Origin: Putridiphycobacter sp045107045
Lineage (GTDB): Bacteria > Bacteroidota > Bacteroidia > Flavobacteriales_D > Crocinitomicaceae
Reading direction: 5' to 3'
Assembly: GCA_045107045.1 (NCBI GenBank)
Contig: JBGCFR010000020.1
Span: 18,202 to 82,201 of the forward strand
Length of the DNA stretch: 64,000 bases
Positions 44,969 through 53,690 of the stretch are shown in pieces; position 1 is the stretch's first letter; the number at the start of each line of letters is the position of its first letter. The translations under genes and the position numbers were made by a program. Under the pieces are notes generated by a model, which saw nothing but the letters and a program-made list of their open reading frames with translations, was not told the DNA's origin and did not search any database.

Positions 44969-46124
44969 TCTTGTGCTGTGAATATAAAAATAAGCAAACT
45001 AGTTGTGCTACTCCATTTGCCAATAAAACGCCTGTAATTTTCCATCCCAAATAAAGTAAAATTGTAGAAAGTGTTAAATTAACCAATAAACTCCATATCG
45101 ATACCAATAGGACTTTATTTTCTTTATTATTCCTGAACAAATAAAATACACGTATGGCGTAAAAATAAGAGGGAAAGCCTATTAAATACCCCAATATAAT
45201 TTGAAATAAATTAAGCTCAATATCAAAAAACCATTGCAAAATAAATACTATTGTCAATACTATGAAAGCGTTTATAAGTAGCCCACTTAAACCTATTAGT
45301 CTGTTAAGTTTAGCAATTCCAGAATTTTTCATTCTGTATACATTTTTGACATATGGAAGTACTAAAATGGTTGCAATGGATTGGGAGAAGATAAAAAATC
45401 CAGAAATTATTTGGTATTCTCCTAAAAGAGCTGATTTATAAAAAAAGGCAAATACATATAAATCAATCTTAGATTGTAAGAAACCTGTAAGGCCTAAGAA
45501 CAGAAATGGTAAACTTAGCCAAAGTAATTTGTAATTAAATGTACTGCTTTTAAACACCCAAAATTGATAATATAATACTGAATAAACAACTGCTTTTATT
45601 AAAAGGTAAATGGCGTAATAATAACAAAGTATATGTATGGTTAAATCCGTTTCACTACTAAATATAAGCCAAGTTAAAAGTCCGAAACTGATCATTTCCG
45701 TGAGAATCACTTTAAAATAATCTCTTTTAAATAAATAAACTGGCACAAAAGCGTTGGTCACAAAACTTGATAGAATCCAAACTGTCAAAAATTGAAATTC
45801 TTTCCATGTTGAAAAAAAGAATATCGAAACCAAAACGACAATACTAATTGGTATTCTGACAAGAAAGAAGTTTTGCCAATAATTTATCATCTTTGCAGGC
45901 TCTTTACTAAATTGTCGCATTAAAAACTCCTTCCCTCCCCAGTTTAGTATCATGTTAGCCAAAAAAAACCACAGCAAATATCCAACAAACTCACCCCATA
46001 ATTGTTTTGAATAATTATCAATAACCAGATAAGACAGTGCGAATGACAACAAAGGGGTGAGCGCACTTCTAAAACCATTGAGACCAATATGCCAAAACCT
46101 AAGAATATATTTAGATGTACTCAT
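44940..46124 (-). CDS. Wzx-type oligosaccharide flippase (first)
   Basis: 394 residues with about ten to twelve membrane helices. The N-terminal arrangement (SALTPLLSFALSYLVI, LWGEFVGYLL) and the central loop resemble the polysaccharide-transporter (MVF/MOP) family. Members move undecaprenyl-diphosphate-linked repeat units to the periplasmic side. It lies second in the minus-strand operon, between GT4 and the SPASM radical SAM gene, and is separate from the flippase of the opposite operon. Confidence 0.8.
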   Translation of the reverse strand: MSTSKYILRFWHIGLNGFRSALTPLLSFALSYLVIDNYSKQLWGEFVGYLLWFFLANMILNWGGKEFLMRQFSKEPAKMINYWQNFFLVRIPISIVVLVSIFFFSTWKEFQFLTVWILSSFVTNAFVPVYLFKRDYFKVILTEMISFGLLTWLIFSSETDLTIHILCYYYAIYLLIKAVVYSVLYYQFWVFKSSTFNYKLLWLSLPFLFLGLTGFLQSKIDLYVFAFFYKSALLGEYQIISGFFIFSQSIATILVLPYVKNVYRMKNSGIAKLNRLIGLSGLLINAFIVLTIVFILQWFFDIELNLFQIILGYLIGFPSYFYAIRVFYLFRNNKENKVLLVSIWSLLVNLTLSTILLYLGWKITGVLLANGVAQLVCLFLYSQHKIDDKTTQTY

Positions 46125-46133
46125 GCAAATCGA

Positions 46134-47249
46134 TCATTTATAATGTTTAGACACATAAATTAAAGCATTATGAATGTTTTTTGACACGATCTTAGCTGTA
46201 TAACCTTGCATTTTTTTTACCCCACTTTGCCCCATTAGATGTAGTTTTTCATTCGGTGTATCAATGGCATTTGTTAAAGCTTCTAGAAATACTTTTTCGT
46301 TGTCTGGCTGAAACGTCCATCCATTTTCGCTGTCTATTAACTCAATGGCGGCCTGACTATATATACTTCCCAAAACAGGCAGACCGCTAGCTAAAGCTTC
46401 ATTTACCACAACACCCCATTCGTCTCCTAAGGTCGGAAAAAGGTAAATATCACTTTGAGTATAGAGCTTTTGCATTTCATTGTAAGGGACAGCACCCAAC
46501 AAACGTAAATCGATATTGGGCAAGCAACTTAATTCTTGTAACACTTTCTTTTTTGGTCCATCACCAGCTACTATTAGATTGATGTCAACACTATTATTTG
46601 CATTTGCCCATAATTGAAGCGCCTTAGCCGTTTCTAGAATGCCTTTTCTTTCTATTAATTGCCCTGTCAATAAAACTGTTTTGTTTTGATTATTTTTTTG
46701 ACGATTTGTAACCAATTTAAAGTCTGATGTGCATGGAACAAAAAACACTTTTTTATCACAACCTAATGACCTTACATAACGTTCTGCACTTTTGCCATTG
46801 CAAAACACACCTGATGCACGTTTCAAAATAAATTTTCTAAGTAATATTCGGAGGCCTTTTTTATCCTTTTCAGAATGTTCGGACAAGGCAAGCCAAATTA
46901 ACAATGGTTTTTTGTATATTAAACAATATAATGAAGCCAATAAACTTCTAATACCCATTTCGACAGAAATCACAATATCTGGGTTATTTTTCCTTAATTT
47001 AAAAAAGGTATCGTATGGAATTTGTACTATAGATTTATAGTTCTTACTGTGCTCGCTTCTCCATTTTTTAGAATATCTAATTGCTTTTTGGACAACGACA
47101 TTCAAATCACCATGATCAACTTTCCAATCTCTATTTTTTTCCATTTCTTGCGAAATAAAAATTGTTAACTCACTTAAATTATCGTTTAATGCTGAATACA
47201 ATGATTTTCGATAAGGTGGGATAAAATTAGTTAGCAGCGCTACTTTCAT
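46134..47249 (-). CDS. GT4 family glycosyltransferase
   Basis: 371 residues of GT-B fold. The N-terminal part starts KVALLTNFIPPYRKSLYSAL. The C-terminal donor domain shows VLLTGQLIERKGILETAKAL, LIVAGDGPKKK and the E-x7-E-type motif DEWGVVVNEALASGLPVL. A retaining transfer from a nucleotide sugar at the cytoplasmic face is expected; donor and acceptor are unknown. First gene of the minus-strand operon, 71 bp from the divergent flippase start. Confidence 0.9.
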   Translation of the reverse strand: MKVALLTNFIPPYRKSLYSALNDNLSELTIFISQEMEKNRDWKVDHGDLNVVVQKAIRYSKKWRSEHSKNYKSIVQIPYDTFFKLRKNNPDIVISVEMGIRSLLASLYCLIYKKPLLIWLALSEHSEKDKKGLRILLRKFILKRASGVFCNGKSAERYVRSLGCDKKVFFVPCTSDFKLVTNRQKNNQNKTVLLTGQLIERKGILETAKALQLWANANNSVDINLIVAGDGPKKKVLQELSCLPNIDLRLLGAVPYNEMQKLYTQSDIYLFPTLGDEWGVVVNEALASGLPVLGSIYSQAAIELIDSENGWTFQPDNEKVFLEALTNAIDTPNEKLHLMGQSGVKKMQGYTAKIVSKNIHNALIYVSKHYK

Positions 47250-47320
47250 TATTTAACTGATAGAAATTGTTATTCAATGGTAAAAGTACTAATTTAGTAT
47301 CTTTTACAGTAATTTATCTA

Positions 47321-48634
47321 ATGTTGGAAAAATCCAATCCAAAAATTCAAAAAGTTTCTTCAGGCATTATTGAATCAGCTATTTATAAAGCGATAACAAT
47401 TGGTGCCAATTTGCTACTTGTTAGAGCCTGTGTTGCATATATGGGTGAGGAAAAGTATGGGATTTGGATTGCTCTATTGTCCTTTTTCACTTGGTTTTCT
47501 GTTTTGGAAGTTGGTATTAGCAATAGTTTTAGAAATGAATTAACTAAGCGAGTTAAATTACAGGAAAATTCAGAGGGTAAACTAATAATATCTAGAATTT
47601 TTAAAATAACTAGCATTGTCTATCTCTTAGTTAGTGCTTGTTTAATTATTGTATCTCAACTCTTACCAATAGAATCCTTCTTTTTACATGAAAACTATCC
47701 TAAAAACGATTTTATTTTCGCATTTAGAGTAAGCACTGTACTTTATATGATGTTCTTTATTGTCTTTTCATTAAATACAATCTTACTTGCAATACATCTG
47801 ACAAAACAATCATATTTAATTGCTGCTATACAAAGTGTTTCTCTTTTAATTGGGATATACTTCTTTCAGTACTTCAAAATTTCACCGTCATTTGTTATCG
47901 TTTTCACGTGGTTTACATCTGTTCCCTTATTGGTTTGGCTAGTATCTAATTTAGTAATTTTCAAGTCCAAATTAAGAAATTTAGCACCAAGTATAAATAA
48001 AGTGTTTAGTAAAACTACAGCACCTTTTGGAAAGATTAAGTACGGGTTTTTCGTGATTCAATTATGTGTTTTATTAATTTATTCAACAGATAATTTAATT
48101 ATTATTAAAACGCTAAATGGGTCAGAAGTACTAAGATATAATGTGGCGTTTAAATACTTTAATATTCTAACTGTTATATTTAACCTTATCCTAACTCCGT
48201 ATTGGTCTTCTTTTACTGAAGCAGCAAATCTGAAAGACAAAACATGGATTCGGTCGCATATAAAGAAGTTAGTTTTTATTTGGATTAGTATTTTTTTAGG
48301 AGCGGTATTCTTGCTAATCTTTACTGATTTTGCCTATAAATTATGGATTGGAAAAGATTTACATATTCCAATCTCCCTATCCATTTTTATGGGTCTTTCA
48401 ATTCTAATGACCGCGTGGAATAGCATTTTCGCCTATTTCTTAAATGCTATTAGTGTCGTAAAACGCCAAACCATATTGCTGATTTTCTCTGCAAGTTTAA
48501 ACTTACCAATCTCATTTTATTTGATTGATATTTATGGTTCTGCCGGTGTTATTATGGCTACTTGTATTGCTTTATTACCTTTATCAGTAGCTTTACCTTT
48601 TCAATATCTCTCTGAAATAAAAAAAATGAAGTAG
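47321..48634 (+). CDS. Wzx-type oligosaccharide flippase (second)
   Basis: 437 residues from the ATG at 47321; a frame extension to 47267 has no family support. About twelve to fourteen membrane helices, with the MOP-type start (KAITIGANLLLVRACVAYMGEEKYGIWIALLSFFTWFSVLEVG). It opens the plus-strand operon and would export the unit polymerised by the following two proteins. A near-match -7 box (TATCTTTT) lies about 15 bases upstream. Confidence 0.87.
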   Translation: MLEKSNPKIQKVSSGIIESAIYKAITIGANLLLVRACVAYMGEEKYGIWIALLSFFTWFSVLEVGISNSFRNELTKRVKLQENSEGKLIISRIFKITSIVYLLVSACLIIVSQLLPIESFFLHENYPKNDFIFAFRVSTVLYMMFFIVFSLNTILLAIHLTKQSYLIAAIQSVSLLIGIYFFQYFKISPSFVIVFTWFTSVPLLVWLVSNLVIFKSKLRNLAPSINKVFSKTTAPFGKIKYGFFVIQLCVLLIYSTDNLIIIKTLNGSEVLRYNVAFKYFNILTVIFNLILTPYWSSFTEAANLKDKTWIRSHIKKLVFIWISIFLGAVFLLIFTDFAYKLWIGKDLHIPISLSIFMGLSILMTAWNSIFAYFLNAISVVKRQTILLIFSASLNLPISFYLIDIYGSAGVIMATCIALLPLSVALPFQYLSEIKKMK

Positions 48635-48638
48635 TTAA

Positions 48639-49901
48639 ATGAAAGTAACAGTAATAGTGCAGCAGGCTTTTTTTTGGCTATTAAGCCTTGCTCCTTTAAT
48701 GATAATTCTAGGAAATATTGTTCCACCTATTCCTATCAAAGTGCATTTTATTAGCATGGGACTCATTTTTTTATGTGCACTATACTTATTAATGGATTAC
48801 AAACATAGAGCTAGTGTTTTCATTTTAGGCTCTATTTTAGTGGTAACTCAATTTGTATTAAACTTTTGGGATATAAAAAATATTATAGATTTTCTGTTCG
48901 GTCCATTAGTTCTTGTGGTCATGTTTGATCAGTTAATCAATAAGAAAATTCCGAAAGAAGAACTTCTTAAACATCAAAAACGATTTTATTATTTGTTACT
49001 GGTTCCAGTTTCAATTGGAATACTGCAGTTTTTTGAATTATTGCCAATTACATTTTGGAACGCGCAATATATTAATTTTAGCTATAAAGATGGCATTGGC
49101 ATTCCACGCCCTAATGGATTGCTTTATCATGGATCTGAATTATGCATAATAATATTTTTTCTGGCTGCTATGCAATTTTTTTCAACCAAACGTTCACGTT
49201 ATCTAGTATTCGCTTTTTTACTTTTCGCAGCATTCTCAACTTATTTTAAGGCCATACTAGGCGGCATGGCTGGCTTATTAATCTTGTTTATTATCTTTAA
49301 TGTAAAACCTATTTTTAATATCGCAAAACGATTATCAAACATGGTCATATTATTGTTAGTAAGTATAGGTGCATTAGTTGGTCTTTCGGCGATATTATTT
49401 TTATTAAATCAAACTTACCAACAAACAGGGTACCCTTTTCATCCTCAATTTTTAACAGGGAGAGGAGAAGTATGGAATATTTATTTAGATGGAATAAAAG
49501 AGTTTTCAGTTTTAAACTATTTATTCGGGAATGGAATTGGTTCAGGACCTGAACTATTTAAAACGTATGCTTCTCCCCAAAATTATTATCGTTTAACACT
49601 TGGGGAGCCACTAAAAGAATTTTATACACCACACAATGCAGTTTTGGGCATATTTATTAATAGTGGTGTATTTGGATTGGTTTCCATTTCGACATTATTT
49701 TACTATATATTTAGAAATATTACAACCTGGGGAATAGACTTCACGAGAAAAAACAAACACCTAGCAATTGCAATAATGGGGGTTTTGTTACTTACTATAG
49801 GAATTACAATTGTGGTGTTTGATATGGCAATAATTTGGATCTGTATGGGGTTCTTATTAATAAAATGGAAATATTTTTTAGATGACCAAGTGGCTAATTA
49901 A
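48639..49901 (+). CDS. O-antigen polymerase/ligase family protein (first)
   Basis: 420 residues with about ten membrane helices. The large periplasmic loop carries LTGRGEVWNIYLDGI, then FGNGIGSG and the Wzy_C/WaaL signature TPHNAVLGIFINSGVFGL with its His. It would polymerise lipid-linked repeat units or ligate them to an acceptor. It starts four bases after the flippase gene, and the next, similar protein overlaps its end by 20 bp. Confidence 0.85.
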   Translation: MKVTVIVQQAFFWLLSLAPLMIILGNIVPPIPIKVHFISMGLIFLCALYLLMDYKHRASVFILGSILVVTQFVLNFWDIKNIIDFLFGPLVLVVMFDQLINKKIPKEELLKHQKRFYYLLLVPVSIGILQFFELLPITFWNAQYINFSYKDGIGIPRPNGLLYHGSELCIIIFFLAAMQFFSTKRSRYLVFAFLLFAAFSTYFKAILGGMAGLLILFIIFNVKPIFNIAKRLSNMVILLLVSIGALVGLSAILFLLNQTYQQTGYPFHPQFLTGRGEVWNIYLDGIKEFSVLNYLFGNGIGSGPELFKTYASPQNYYRLTLGEPLKEFYTPHNAVLGIFINSGVFGLVSISTLFYYIFRNITTWGIDFTRKNKHLAIAIMGVLLLTIGITIVVFDMAIIWICMGFLLIKWKYFLDDQVAN

Positions 49902-51141
49902 CATACGTTCTAAATTTGATAGACTTATTTTTTTGCTTTTAATAGCATTAGTCGTTTCATTTTTTTTACATTATCGTGTAAATGGTTTTATAACTATGCT
50001 CATTATTATTGCGGGTGTTTTAAAATATGCGTTTCAACCAGTTGCCATTACTAAAATTGGATTTGTCCTTTTAATGCCAGTATTATTTATAATACTCATA
50101 TTAGGTCAACTTTATACTGATAATTTAACCTTAGGGTGGACATTAATAGAGCGAAGTTTGTCTATACTATTAGTCCCAATAGCACTTATTTCGTTTTCGA
50201 AAATAACTATTAAGCAGGAGAAAGTATTAATATGGACTTTAGTAACATCTGGATTTGTAGCATCATTATACTGTATAGGCTTTCAAATAAATGAATCAAT
50301 TGCTGCTGGGTCTATTTATACAAAACAAAATACAACACACTTCCTATTTAATAGGTTTATGCATCACCGTCTATCTGCGCCATTACAATTACACGCTATT
50401 TATATGTCTCTTTATATTGCATTTATAACTGCTTTTTTATTCGATCTTCTTTTATCAGCAAAAATGAAAGTTCTAAAAAAGACTGGCTTAGTTGTTCTAA
50501 TTCTCTTTTTTGGAGTCGTCATTTTCTTACTTAAATCAGCAATAATTGCTTTTAGTTTAGCCTTAGTCCTTATTTATATTTTATGGACAAGACTTCGTAG
50601 CGAAAAAATCGTTTTTAAGCTCATTTTTTATACCTTGAGCTTGGGTGTTTTACTTATAGCATTCTACTTCGTCAAGTCAAAAATTGAATTTATTAATTTA
50701 GACTATGTTATGTCAGATCCAAAAATGGGCATGTTAGCTATCCGATTATCTATTTGGGAAAATGCTCTTAATGTGATAGGAAGTAATTGGTTTTTTGGAG
50801 TCGGGACCGGTGATGCAGATTTAGCATTGCTGAACGAGTATGCTAAAAGTGGTTTCAGTATTGGTTACGAAAAGGACTTTAATTGCCATAATATGTATCT
50901 ACAATATTGGCTGGGAAATGGTATTATTGCTCTGGTAATTTTTATATCCTATTTTATTCTACTTTTTAAAAAAGCAATGAATCATAAAAATGCAGTTTTT
51001 GTCGGATTTTTAATTTTGTTTGCTTGCTTTAGTTTCACTGAATCAACTATGCGTGTTCAGAAAGGAATGGTGTTTTTTATAATCTTTTCTACTTTATTTT
51101 ACTTCAATCCAAGTTTATGGAATAATCATAAAAAGCAATAA
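49882..51141 (+). CDS. O-antigen polymerase/ligase family protein (second)
   Basis: 419 residues with about ten membrane helices and the same family signature (RLSIWENALNVIG, FFGVGTGDAD, CHNMYLQYWLGNGIIALV). The two proteins share topology but little sequence, so they are not a recent duplication. One may be the polymerase and the other the ligase. The 20-bp overlap with the preceding gene implies coupled translation. Confidence 0.85.
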   Translation: MTKWLINIRSKFDRLIFLLLIALVVSFFLHYRVNGFITMLIIIAGVLKYAFQPVAITKIGFVLLMPVLFIILILGQLYTDNLTLGWTLIERSLSILLVPIALISFSKITIKQEKVLIWTLVTSGFVASLYCIGFQINESIAAGSIYTKQNTTHFLFNRFMHHRLSAPLQLHAIYMSLYIAFITAFLFDLLLSAKMKVLKKTGLVVLILFFGVVIFLLKSAIIAFSLALVLIYILWTRLRSEKIVFKLIFYTLSLGVLLIAFYFVKSKIEFINLDYVMSDPKMGMLAIRLSIWENALNVIGSNWFFGVGTGDADLALLNEYAKSGFSIGYEKDFNCHNMYLQYWLGNGIIALVIFISYFILLFKKAMNHKNAVFVGFLILFACFSFTESTMRVQKGMVFFIIFSTLFYFNPSLWNNHKKQ

Positions 51142-52299
51142 ATGAAAATTATTCAAGTCCATAACTACTATCAAATGGCTGGAGGGGAAGATACTGTGGT
51201 CAAAGCTGAGCGGCAATTGCTGGAAGAGATGGGCCATGAAGTCATTCCTTTTTATAAAAACAATAAGGTTATTGGTGAATATGGACTCCTAAAAAAATTG
51301 AGATTAATACAAAAAACTACTTGGTCGAAAGAAATCTACAGGGAGTTTACAAAACTATTAAAGGATAGACAACCTGACATTTGCCACGTTCACAATTTCT
51401 TCCCTTTAATTTCTCCAGCAGTTTATGATGCCTGCAATGAAGCAAAAGTTCCAATTGTTCAAACTCTGCATAATTATAGACTAATATGTACCAGTGGAAT
51501 TCTAGTAAGAAAAGGTGAGATTTGTGAAGACTGTTTAGCTAAGTCGGCCTATGGATCTGTTAAAAAAAAATGTTATCGTAATTCTTATTTGCAAACCTAT
51601 GCAGTTGCAAGGATGCTTGAAAAGCACAAGACTGCAAATACATGGAGTGAAAAAGTATCAGCCTATATTTGTTTGACAGATTTTGCAAAACAAAAATTTA
51701 TCGCCCATGGTTTGCCGAAAGATAAACTAATGGTAAAATCAAATTTTGTTGAAGAGTCTACAGTACAAAAAAATGCAACCCAGCCATATTTTATTTTTGT
51801 GGGCAGACTTGATAATAGTAAAGGAGTAGATATTTTCAAATTGATACATTATCAATTAAGAATTAATATAAAAATTGTCGGAGAAGGTGATTTAGCTGAT
51901 GAACTTTTAGGGCTTTCAAATATTGAACTACTGGGCAAAAAATCACATTCCGAAACTTTAGCATTAATTGGAAATGCTACTGCCTTAATTCTACCTTCTA
52001 TTTGGTACGAAGGAATGCCCATGACTATTTTAGAAGCTTTTGCTTCAAAAACACTTGTTATAGCAAGTAATATTGGGGCTATGTCAACCATGATTACACA
52101 TAAAGAAAATGGCTTGTTATTCGAAAATAAGTCAGCAAATGCACTCATTAACAATTTAAATTTTGCGTTAGAGAACGAGGGTAAAAGAGATCAAATGATT
52201 CATAGCGCATTTAAAAGCTTTCAGCAATTTTATAGTAAAGAATCAAACTATAAAAAATTATTGGAAATATATGATTCGGCTATTAATTCTAGTAAATAA
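51142..52299 (+). CDS. GT4-type glycosyltransferase
   Basis: 385 residues. The acceptor domain begins KIIQVHNYYQMAGGEDTVVKAE and contains ICHVHNFFPLISPAVYDAC. A cysteine cluster (CTSGILVRKGEICEDCLAKSAYGSVKKKC) is typical of one GT4 subgroup. The donor domain has FIFVGRLDNSKGVD, IVGEGD and SIWYEGMPMTILEAFASKTLVI. It begins directly after the polymerase stop. The sugar donor is unknown. Confidence 0.9.
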   Translation: MKIIQVHNYYQMAGGEDTVVKAERQLLEEMGHEVIPFYKNNKVIGEYGLLKKLRLIQKTTWSKEIYREFTKLLKDRQPDICHVHNFFPLISPAVYDACNEAKVPIVQTLHNYRLICTSGILVRKGEICEDCLAKSAYGSVKKKCYRNSYLQTYAVARMLEKHKTANTWSEKVSAYICLTDFAKQKFIAHGLPKDKLMVKSNFVEESTVQKNATQPYFIFVGRLDNSKGVDIFKLIHYQLRINIKIVGEGDLADELLGLSNIELLGKKSHSETLALIGNATALILPSIWYEGMPMTILEAFASKTLVIASNIGAMSTMITHKENGLLFENKSANALINNLNFALENEGKRDQMIHSAFKSFQQFYSKESNYKKLLEIYDSAINSSK

Positions 52300-53042
52300 T
52301 GAGAGTTTTAGGGACAGAATTATATGATAAAGGTTTTGACACTGCGGTTGAGGAATTAATCCAATTTTCGAAACTTGCACAGGAAAACAAATTAATTAGT
52401 GCCTCAGATGCACACGTTTTAGTTACCGCAAAAACTCAACCTGAGTTTAAAGAAATTTTACAGTCATTTTATTGGAATTTACCAGATGGTGTGCCTTCAG
52501 TGTGGCTCATGAAATGGAAAGGTGCTAAAGAGGCGAACAGAATTAGTGGTCCACAATTTTTTGAAGCGGTAATAAAAGCTACAAAAAACATGAATATCAA
52601 TCACTTCTTATGCGGCGGAGCTGAAGGGGTTGCACAGCAATTAAAAGTTGTATGCGAGTCATGGGGAAATCAAAATGTTGTTGGCACATTGTCTCCTCCA
52701 TTTAGAGCATTTTTGAATACAGATTATATAGATATAGGAGAAAAAATAATTGATTCTAGAGCACATATTGTTTGGATTGGCTTGGGTGCCCCAAAGCAAA
52801 TTTATTTTGCCAATGAATTAAAGAAACATACCAATGTGCAAGGCATGGTAACCATTGGGGCTGCATTCGATTTTCATACCCAAAGAGTAAAAAAAGCACC
52901 AAAGTGGATTCAAAAAATAGGTTTGGAGTGGTTATTCAGATTGTATCAAGAGCCTAAACGACTCTTTAAACGCTACTTTAAAACAGTCCCTTATTTTATA
53001 TGGTATGCTTTAGGTGATGTAATACTAAGGAAAAAAAAGTAA
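52299..53042 (+). CDS. WecG/TagA/CpsF family glycosyltransferase
   Basis: 247 residues, a standard length for the family. Signature segments are ASDAHVLVTAKTQPEF, LPDGVPSVWLMK, HFLCGGAEGVAQQL, VWIGLGAPKQIYFANEL and GAAFDFHTQRVKKAPKWIQKIGLEWLFRLYQEPKRL. Members add N-acetylmannosaminuronate or a related sugar to the lipid-linked first sugar (GT26). The ATG overlaps the previous stop by one base. It acts early in assembly, although its gene is last. Confidence 0.93.
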   Translation: MRVLGTELYDKGFDTAVEELIQFSKLAQENKLISASDAHVLVTAKTQPEFKEILQSFYWNLPDGVPSVWLMKWKGAKEANRISGPQFFEAVIKATKNMNINHFLCGGAEGVAQQLKVVCESWGNQNVVGTLSPPFRAFLNTDYIDIGEKIIDSRAHIVWIGLGAPKQIYFANELKKHTNVQGMVTIGAAFDFHTQRVKKAPKWIQKIGLEWLFRLYQEPKRLFKRYFKTVPYFIWYALGDVILRKKK

Positions 53043-53062
53043 TTTGTTATTAGGAAAGATCA

Positions 53063-53203
53063 ATGGCAAAAAAACAAAAAAATGGAGCAAACAAAAAATT
53101 ACACAGTAAATTGCTGAAGCAAAAAAAACAGAAAGTGCTAGATAAAAAAGCAGCACGACGCCAGAAATTGAAAAAAATGTATAAGAAAGTAAATGAAGAA
53201 TAA
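53063..53203 (+). CDS. 46-residue highly basic small protein
   Basis: ATG at 53063, preceded by AGGAAAG, and 46 codons to a TAA at 53201-53203. The product starts MAKKQKNGANKKLHSK and is about half Lys/Arg, with no hydrophobic segment. It lies 20 bp after the WecG gene. Short basic proteins of this kind are often nucleic-acid binding, but AT-rich DNA easily encodes lysine runs, so it may be chance. Confidence 0.4.
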   Translation: MAKKQKNGANKKLHSKLLKQKKQKVLDKKAARRQKLKKMYKKVNEE

Positions 53204-53215
53204 GCATTCTATTAC

Positions 53216-53599
53216 TTAAACATCAAAACAACCCAGTAATTTTGTAGTTCTGTCTAAACTTGTTATAACATCTGATATAGACATTCGAATATAGGCAAGG
53301 AGCTTATCAGATAAATACTTTTTTTGATAGGCCAGATTTGTTAATTTAAGCATTTCTCGTAGTTCTGACATTACCGCTAAAAAATGATCAGCTTGATCTT
53401 TTTTTTCCGTTTGAGCTGTCCCATGAGAAATAAATGAAGAGATACTCAATGATTTTTTACGTAATTCAACACGTAAATCATCCAAATCATTTTGTGGAAA
53501 AATCTCTGTGAGCTTAAAAATTACCTCAATTAAGTCTCGAGATTTCTTTCTCACCAATGTTTTAGCTTGAAGTAATTCTTGTAAGGGTGTTAATGTCAT
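53216..53599 (-). CDS. Four-helix-bundle protein, S23/IVS-like
   Basis: 127 residues, nearly all helical. The pattern VIFKLTEIFPQNDLDDLRVELRKKSLSISSFISHG follows the four-helix-bundle family named after proteins encoded in 23S rRNA intervening sequences (usual form: FP..E...L..Q..RA..SI..NI.EG). In Bacteroidota these genes are scattered in the chromosome and often sit next to surface-polysaccharide loci. The role is unknown. It stands between the glycan locus and the adhesin. Confidence 0.75.
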   Translation of the reverse strand: MTLTPLQELLQAKTLVRKKSRDLIEVIFKLTEIFPQNDLDDLRVELRKKSLSISSFISHGTAQTEKKDQADHFLAVMSELREMLKLTNLAYQKKYLSDKLLAYIRMSISDVITSLDRTTKLLGCFDV

Positions 53600-53638
53600 G
53601 ATTGGATAAAGCTATGTACTTTATTTATTACTTACAAA

Positions 53639-53670
53639 AAAAGGGGTGATCAAATTTGATCACCCCTTTT
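53639..53670 (-). terminator. Terminator of the SprB-repeat adhesin gene
   Basis: A perfect palindrome, AAAAGGGGTGATCAAA with its reverse complement, giving a stem of at least 12 bp before a T-rich tract on the minus strand. It lies about 20 bp after the adhesin stop. On the plus strand it is also followed by TTTT, but no gene reads into it from that side. Confidence 0.85.
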
Positions 53671-53690
53671 CAATTTATTATTGTTTGATA

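Noticed and set aside
27388..53062. Cobalamin riboswitch upstream of the B12-type radical SAM genes
   Set aside because: I looked in the intergenic gaps (27388-27511, 31986-32134, 33278-33599, 47250-47320) and saw no B12-box-like conserved stretch or large structured leader; most genes have no leader at all.
43886..53203. RiPP precursor peptide for the SPASM enzyme
   Set aside because: Gene overlaps leave no room for one in the minus operon, and the small basic ORF at 53063 lacks a leader/core pattern and is on the other operon.
53025..53207. 60-codon minus-strand frame antisense to the small basic ORF
   Set aside because: Its Phe/Leu-rich product is the mirror image of a lysine-rich A-run; the plus-strand reading has the better start context.
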